64,000 nucleotides of DNA from JBGUVL01 sp964370395 (GTDB lineage: Bacteria > Bacillota_I > Bacilli_A > Erysipelotrichales > Erysipelotrichaceae). The position numbers and the translations under genes were made by a program. Below are positions 59,771 to 64,000 of this stretch, piece by piece. Numbering within the stretch: position 1 is the stretch's first letter; every line of letters starts with the position of its first letter. The notes under the pieces were generated by a model, which worked only from the letters and a program-made list of their open reading frames with translations, was not told the DNA's origin and ran no database searches. Location of the stretch: positions 1 through 64,000 of the forward strand of contig CAYJIZ010000005.1 of the NCBI GenBank assembly GCA_964370395.1. The letters are read 5' to 3'.

Positions 59771-60736
59771 TTATATTTCAGCGTTAAATCTTTGGATAAC
59801 TTCGCTTAACGATTTTCCTTCTTCAATTTGATTCAATACAGCAGATAATACTTCTGCAACACTCAACACTGTCATTTTGTCTAATTGTGCTGCTTTTTCG
59901 CTTTGATCAATTGTGTTTGTACAAATGAATTCAACAATTTTGGAATTTTGAATTCTTTCGATAGCTGGACCAGACAATACTCCATGCACACAAGCTGTGT
60001 ACACTTCTGTTGCTCCTTTATCGTATAACATATCGATTCCTGCCATCAATGTTCCAGCAGTATCAACGATGTCATCTATAATAATTGCTTTTTTACCTTC
60101 TACATCACCAATTAAGTTCATCGCTTCCGCCACATTTGGTTTTGGACGACGTTTGTCAATAATCGCTAGTGGAGCATGCAATGCTTCCGCTAATTTACGC
60201 GCACGTGTTGTTCCACCATGGTCAGGTGATACAACTACTACGTTGTCATCTTTAAATCCTTTGTCGCTTAAGTATTTACCAATAATACAAATTGCACTGA
60301 TGTCATCAGCAGGGATATTGAAGAAACCTTGGATTTGTGTTGCATGTAATTCACAAGTCACAATACGGTTTGCTCCTGCTTTTTCTAATAAGTCAGCGAC
60401 TAATTTTGAAGTAATCGGTTGTCTTGGTTTTGCTTTACGGTCTTGTCTAGCATAACCATAGTAAGGAATAATCGCTGCAATACTTTTTGCACTTGCACGT
60501 TTACAAGCATCAATCGCAATTAATAATTCCATAATACTACTTGAAACTGGGCTACAAGTCGATTGTACGATGTATACATTTTTACCACGAACACTTTCAC
60601 CCAACTCAACAATAATTTCACCATCTGCAAAGTGTTTAATTTCACAACTACCTAATTCTACACCTGCATGCTCACACATTTCCTTCGCTAATTCCACACT
60701 TGAAGTTAACGCAAATACTACACTCTTGTTATCCAT
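59771..60736 (-). CDS. prs: Ribose-phosphate pyrophosphokinase
   Basis: A 321-aa PRPP synthetase. ELHATQIQGFF (ATP/ribose site), VVVSPDHGGTTRARKLAEAL, the flexible RRPKPN loop, and the PRPP loop IIIDDIVDTAGTL are all present. It follows the GlmU-type gene, as gcaD-prs do in Bacillus. Its product feeds the pur operon enzymes and upp. Confidence 0.98.
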   Translation of the reverse strand: MDNKSVVFALTSSVELAKEMCEHAGVELGSCEIKHFADGEIIVELGESVRGKNVYIVQSTCSPVSSSIMELLIAIDACKRASAKSIAAIIPYYGYARQDRKAKPRQPITSKLVADLLEKAGANRIVTCELHATQIQGFFNIPADDISAICIIGKYLSDKGFKDDNVVVVSPDHGGTTRARKLAEALHAPLAIIDKRRPKPNVAEAMNLIGDVEGKKAIIIDDIVDTAGTLMAGIDMLYDKGATEVYTACVHGVLSGPAIERIQNSKIVEFICTNTIDQSEKAAQLDKMTVLSVAEVLSAVLNQIEEGKSLSEVIQRFNAEI

Positions 60737-60756
60737 TTTTAACGATCTCCTTATTT

Positions 60757-61446
60757 TTATTTATTCTTGTATTTATGTCCATAACCTTTTTTGATTTCAA
60801 CACGTGTTCTTGCGATACCCATATCGCCATCCTCAATGTTTTTATCAATTGTACTTCCCGCAGCCAATAACGCATTTTCTCCCACCGTTACCGGAGCGAT
60901 TAAATTCACATTACTTCCAATGAAAGCACCATCTTTAATGACTGTTCTAAACTTGTTTTTACCATCGTAGTTTACCGTAACGACACCACAGCCAAAGTTG
61001 ACTTTTTTACCAACATCACTGTCCCCAACATAAGTTAAGTGGGCACATTTACTTCCATCACCAAAGTTTGTATTTTTAAACTCAACAAAGTTTCCAATAC
61101 GCACTTCACTCGCTACGCAAGTATGGTTACGCAAGTGGGACATCGGTCCAACTACAGAATTTTCTCCTACTTCACTGTCGACAATTTTACTAGAATCGAT
61201 GCAAGCTCCATCCTTAATTATCGCATTTGACAAATAAGAGTTAGGAAGAATGGTTACATTCTTTCCAATTTTACTACCTTTTAATAAAAAAACATTTGGA
61301 TAAATCGTCGTTTCTTCTCCAATTTCAACATCCTCATCAATGTAGGTGTTGTCTGGATCAAGAATTAAGACACCCTTTGTAAGCCATCGCTCATTTACAT
61401 TTCGCTTAAGCTCATTCATTGCTTTTACCTTATTTGTGTAATCCAT
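60757..61446 (-). CDS. glmU: GlmU C-terminal (acetyltransferase) domain as a free-standing protein
   Basis: ATG at 61446 chosen (AAGGAG 9 bp upstream); 229 aa. The left-handed beta-helix repeats (IGEETTIYPNVFLLKGSKIG) and GNFVEFKNTNFG, AHLTYVGDSDVG, VTVNYDGKNKFRTVIKDGAFIGSN and GENALLAAGSTI are GlmU acetyltransferase hallmarks. The N-terminal uridylyltransferase domain (about 225 residues with the LAAGKGTRM signature) is absent, and the upstream sequence does not encode it. The protein probably makes GlcNAc-1-P from GlcN-1-P, with another enzyme doing the UTP step. Upstream of prs, as gcaD is. Confidence 0.88.
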   Translation of the reverse strand: MDYTNKVKAMNELKRNVNERWLTKGVLILDPDNTYIDEDVEIGEETTIYPNVFLLKGSKIGKNVTILPNSYLSNAIIKDGACIDSSKIVDSEVGENSVVGPMSHLRNHTCVASEVRIGNFVEFKNTNFGDGSKCAHLTYVGDSDVGKKVNFGCGVVTVNYDGKNKFRTVIKDGAFIGSNVNLIAPVTVGENALLAAGSTIDKNIEDGDMGIARTRVEIKKGYGHKYKNK

Positions 61447-61608
61447 CACTTTACACTCCTTTTTCACATATTCTATCTTATCAAAAAATTGACAATTATT
61501 CATTAACTACTTAAAGAAATTTTCCCTTTTTATAGGGAATTCGCAAAATCACTAACAAAAACCCTCCTTTTTGAAAAAAAAGATAGTAAAAAACATTATT
61601 ATTGAAAC

Positions 61609-61638
61609 AAAAAAAAGAAACACCAATCGATGTTTCTT
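61609..61638 (-). terminator. Intrinsic terminator after fba
   Basis: Minus strand AGAAACA-TCGATTGG-TGTTTCT followed by TTTTTT. Confidence 0.9.
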
Positions 61639-61650
61639 CTTATGATTAAA

Positions 61651-62517
61651 TTAAGCTTTTCCAGTAGATCCAAATTCAGCCATCATAGCTGTTACTTTTT
61701 CTCTAATTGCTTTTGCACCTGGTGCTAATAATTTACGAGGGTCGTATCCTTTTCCTTCTTTGTCTTTTCCAGCTTCAATGTATTGACGAGTTGCATCAGC
61801 AAATACTAATTGTAACTCAGTGTTTACATTAATTTTAGAAACTCCTAAAGAAATTGCTTTTGCAATTTGGTCAGCAGGAATACCTGAACCACCGTGTAAT
61901 ACTAATGGTAAACCATTTGTAACGTCTTGGATTTTTCCTAATACTTCAAAGTTTAATCCAGCCCAATCAGCAGGGTATTTACCGTGAATGTTACCAATAC
62001 CAGCAGCTAAGAAGTCACATCCTAAGTCTGCGATTGTTTTACATTCTTGAGGATCCGCAACTTCACCAGAAGATGTTACACCATCTTCTTCTCCACCGAT
62101 TCCACCAACTTCACATTCAACTGAAATTCCTCTAGCGTGAGCGTATTCGATAATTTCTTTTGATTTTGCGATGTTTTCTTCGATTGGATAGTGAGATCCA
62201 TCAAACATAATTGAAGAGAATCCAGCTTCGATACAAGCTTTTGCTCCATCGAATGATCCATGGTCTAAGTGTAATGCAACTGGTACTGTGATTCCTAAAG
62301 AATCTACCATTGCGCTTACCATACCTACAACTGTTTTGTAACCAGTCATGTATTTACCTGCACCTTCAGAAACTCCAAGAATAACTGGAGAGTTTGCTTC
62401 TTGTGCTGCTAATAAAATTTCTTTTGTCCATTCTAAGTTGTTAATGTTGAATTGCCCTACTGCGTAGTGCCCTTCGTGTGCTTTTTTAAGCATTTCTGTA
62501 GCTGAAACTAATGCCAT
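61651..62517 (-). CDS. fba: Fructose-bisphosphate aldolase class II
   Basis: A 288-aa zinc aldolase of glycolysis. VPVALHLDHG has the first zinc His; FSSIMFDGSHYP and SVECEVGGIGGEEDGV follow; GNIHGKYP and LVLHGGSGIPADQI contain further zinc and substrate ligands. AGGAGG precedes the ATG. A tagatose-bisphosphate aldolase is the alternative, given the amino-sugar genes at the far end, but this is not adjacent to them. Confidence 0.95.
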   Translation of the reverse strand: MALVSATEMLKKAHEGHYAVGQFNINNLEWTKEILLAAQEANSPVILGVSEGAGKYMTGYKTVVGMVSAMVDSLGITVPVALHLDHGSFDGAKACIEAGFSSIMFDGSHYPIEENIAKSKEIIEYAHARGISVECEVGGIGGEEDGVTSSGEVADPQECKTIADLGCDFLAAGIGNIHGKYPADWAGLNFEVLGKIQDVTNGLPLVLHGGSGIPADQIAKAISLGVSKINVNTELQLVFADATRQYIEAGKDKEGKGYDPRKLLAPGAKAIREKVTAMMAEFGSTGKA

Positions 62518-62569
62518 AATAAAAATCCTCCTATTTTTTTGTACATCACTATTTTAAACCAAATATAGT

Positions 62570-62616
62570 AAAAAAGAAAGCCATTATCTTAATTTATAAT
62601 AAGAAAAGGCTTCCTT
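62570..62616 (-). terminator. Intrinsic terminator after ispD
   Basis: Minus strand GGAAGCC...GGCTTTC followed by TTTTTT; the fba promoter overlaps the downstream side. Confidence 0.7.
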
Positions 62617-62636
62617 TATTTCAAATTGTTCATTTT

Positions 62637-63278
62637 TTAGTCTAAATCTTCTTTTGTTGTTACTTTTTTATTACTGTATTCCCCACAAACTACCTTAATT
62701 TTCGTATCGCTAAACACTTCCATCAAAGAAGCATCATCACTCGCTACTCCACCTTGTTGTTTCGCTTTTTCATAACATGATTGAATTAAACTTGTCTTAA
62801 AACACTGTGGGGTTTGTGCAGCATAGAGTTCACTGCGAAGCGGTGTATTTACCACATACCCATCTTTTACTTGTTTTATCGTATCAATAACAGGCACCAT
62901 CAACAAACACGCATCATTATGAACCAGTGCTTGTTTACAGCGAACGATTTCTTCCTCACTGACAAAACAACGCGCTCCATCATGAATCATCACAAACGCT
63001 TGCGATACGACTTGTAAACCGTTGTATACACTATCTTGGCGCGTTTCTCCACCAAATACGAATGTCATATTAGGATGGTTTATGCTCTCTTTCACAATAT
63101 CGATTTCTTCTTCTGTTGTAACAACAACGATTTGCTTGCACTCCTCGTCTTTCAAAAAAACATTTACTGTCTTTTCTAGTAACATCATTCCATCACGAAA
63201 ACGATAAAAAACTTTATTGTAGTCTAAATTTGTACGACTTCCTTTTCCAGCCGCTAACACAATTACACTGTAGTCCAT
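62637..63278 (-). CDS. ispD: 2-C-methyl-D-erythritol 4-phosphate cytidylyltransferase
   Basis: A 213-aa nucleotidyltransferase of the MEP isoprenoid pathway. N-terminal VIVLAAGKGSRTNLDYNKVF, GETRQDSVYNGLQVV, VMIHDGARCFV, VPVIDTIKQV, YAAQTPQCFK and KKVTTKEDLD match IspD. TarI (ribitol-phosphate) shares this fold, but no TarJ or teichoic acid genes are nearby. Confidence 0.88.
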   Translation of the reverse strand: MDYSVIVLAAGKGSRTNLDYNKVFYRFRDGMMLLEKTVNVFLKDEECKQIVVVTTEEEIDIVKESINHPNMTFVFGGETRQDSVYNGLQVVSQAFVMIHDGARCFVSEEEIVRCKQALVHNDACLLMVPVIDTIKQVKDGYVVNTPLRSELYAAQTPQCFKTSLIQSCYEKAKQQGGVASDDASLMEVFSDTKIKVVCGEYSNKKVTTKEDLD

Positions 63279-63305
63279 TCTTTCACCTTCTTATTTCTAT
63301 TGATT

Positions 63306-63334
63306 ATCATATCACGCTTTGCTTTAAAAGCGAA
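63306..63334 (-). promoter_or_regulatory. Promoter of ispD
   Basis: Minus strand TTCGCT (63329-63334), 17 bp, TATGAT (63306-63311), with an extended TG before the -10. Confidence 0.5.
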
Positions 63335-63354
63335 AGAGCGGATACCCATTTTAA

Positions 63355-63376
63355 ACAAAAAAACTGCTTTCGCAGT
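63355..63376 (-). terminator. Intrinsic terminator after metA
   Basis: Minus strand ACTGC-GAAA-GCAGT followed by TTTTTTTG. Confidence 0.85.
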
Positions 63377-63383
63377 CTTTTCT

Positions 63384-64000
63384 TTATTTACGAAATGCTT
63401 TCGCATATCCATGTTCTTCTTTCTTACAAGTTCCGATTTCTTCTTTCATATTTGCAATTTCCTCAATATGGAACGGCGTTAATTGGTACACATAATTCAA
63501 CCAGTTTCGATACAACAAGTTCGCATGTGCACGCCATTTTAAAACTGGCTCTTTGCTTGGATCATCTTGTGGAAAATAGTTAAAAGGAATATGTATTTTC
63601 TTTTTCGCTTCCACATCACGATAATACTCTTGTGCCAACGTTTCTTTGCCATATTCAAAATGACCGACGATAAAAATTTGTCGATAATCTTTACTCACAA
63701 TAATATTTGAACCTATTTCGTCTGACTTCGATAAAATCGATAGTTGTGGAATACTCGCTAACGTATCTTCATCAAGCGCAGTATGACGAGAATGCGGTGT
63801 ATAATGAATTTCATCAAACCCATTTGTTAAGAAATCATATTCATCGCATAGTTGCTCAGGAAAAATACCGAACACTTTGTCTTCAAGCAAATGTTTGTTT
63901 ACTCCATAATGGTAGTACAACCCCGCTTGTGCTCCCCAACAGATGTGAATGGTAGAGAAGACATGTGTTTTACTCCACTCTAAAATTTCTTTCATTTCAC
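63384..64000 (-). CDS. metA: Homoserine O-acyltransferase MetA (partial, 5' end beyond window)
   Basis: About 203 residues of the C-terminal two thirds of a MetA-type enzyme (homoserine O-acetyl/succinyltransferase, methionine synthesis). FSTIHICWGAQAGLYYHYGV has the nucleophile Cys; GHFEYGKETLAQEYYRD has the catalytic His/Glu; FPEQLCDEYDFLTNGFDE and the SRHT segment are present. Codons continue in frame to the edge, and the family is ~300 aa, so the true start lies to the right of the window. Confidence 0.92.
   Translation of the reverse strand, partial: EMKEILEWSKTHVFSTIHICWGAQAGLYYHYGVNKHLLEDKVFGIFPEQLCDEYDFLTNGFDEIHYTPHSRHTALDEDTLASIPQLSILSKSDEIGSNIIVSKDYRQIFIVGHFEYGKETLAQEYYRDVEAKKKIHIPFNYFPQDDPSKEPVLKWRAHANLLYRNWLNYVYQLTPFHIEEIANMKEEIGTCKKEEHGYAKAFRK

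Noticed and set aside
1..64000. CRISPR arrays, insertion sequences, prophage, rRNA
   Set aside because: No repeat-spacer pattern, transposase, integrase or phage protein, and no rRNA signature, was recognised on either strand.

Overview
The window is AT-rich bacterial DNA using the standard code. The gene content points to a low-GC Firmicute. WhiA/GlmR/RapZ, HprK with Lgt and a PpaX-like phosphatase, a guanine riboswitch on a pur operon, an FMN riboswitch on ribU, a single-chain PurL, and an F-type and a V/A-type ATPase side by side suggest an Erysipelotrichia-like or clostridial lineage. That placement is inference. Almost every gene lies on the minus strand; only the membrane protein at 1828 and ribU are on plus, so the window probably lies on one replichore with minus leading.

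Layout. 0-5.5 kb: the end of an amino-sugar PTS locus (EIIA, AgaS-like isomerase), a few small genes and a large surface protein with an unusual multi-TM C-terminal anchor. 5.9-15.9 kb: a surface-fibre island. It holds five TasA/camelysin-like proteins with SipW-type signal peptides, an ER-type signal peptidase SipW, an 870-aa VWA adhesin, two other surface proteins, two small proteins sharing a WQG-type domain, and a SARP/BTAD regulator. Three island transcription units start with nearly identical 11-bp-period direct repeats, TGTKACN-N4-TGTGACW, exactly 9 bp upstream of a -10 element. This is the architecture expected for a SARP-type activator and is the strongest regulatory signal in the window.

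16-26 kb: housekeeping genes: two DUF1801 proteins, tRNA-Ser(GGA), rapZ-glmR-whiA, then uvrA-hprK-lgt/ppaX-trxB, with Lgt and the phosphatase fused in one ORF. 26-43 kb: a complete F-type ATP synthase operon (atpZ-I-B-E-F-H-A-G-D-C, preceded by upp) whose c-subunit carries a Na+-type ligand set, followed by a complete V/A-type ATPase operon whose K subunit lacks it. 43-45.5 kb: a 48-aa small gene and a large surface protein. 46-56 kb: the pur operon purE-L-C-M-N-H-F. It is controlled by a guanine riboswitch and apparently also by a short leader ORF that ends inside a second intrinsic terminator; its PurF has lost the canonical glutaminase residues.

56-64 kb: an unknown protein, a membrane protein fused to a permuted papain-like domain, a strongly supported but unidentified structured RNA, the FMN riboswitch with ribU, a cytidylate-kinase-like protein, glmU(acetyltransferase domain only)-prs, fba, ispD and the 3' part of metA. 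A second unidentified structured RNA candidate lies between atpC and uvrA. I saw no insertion sequence, prophage, CRISPR array or rRNA.
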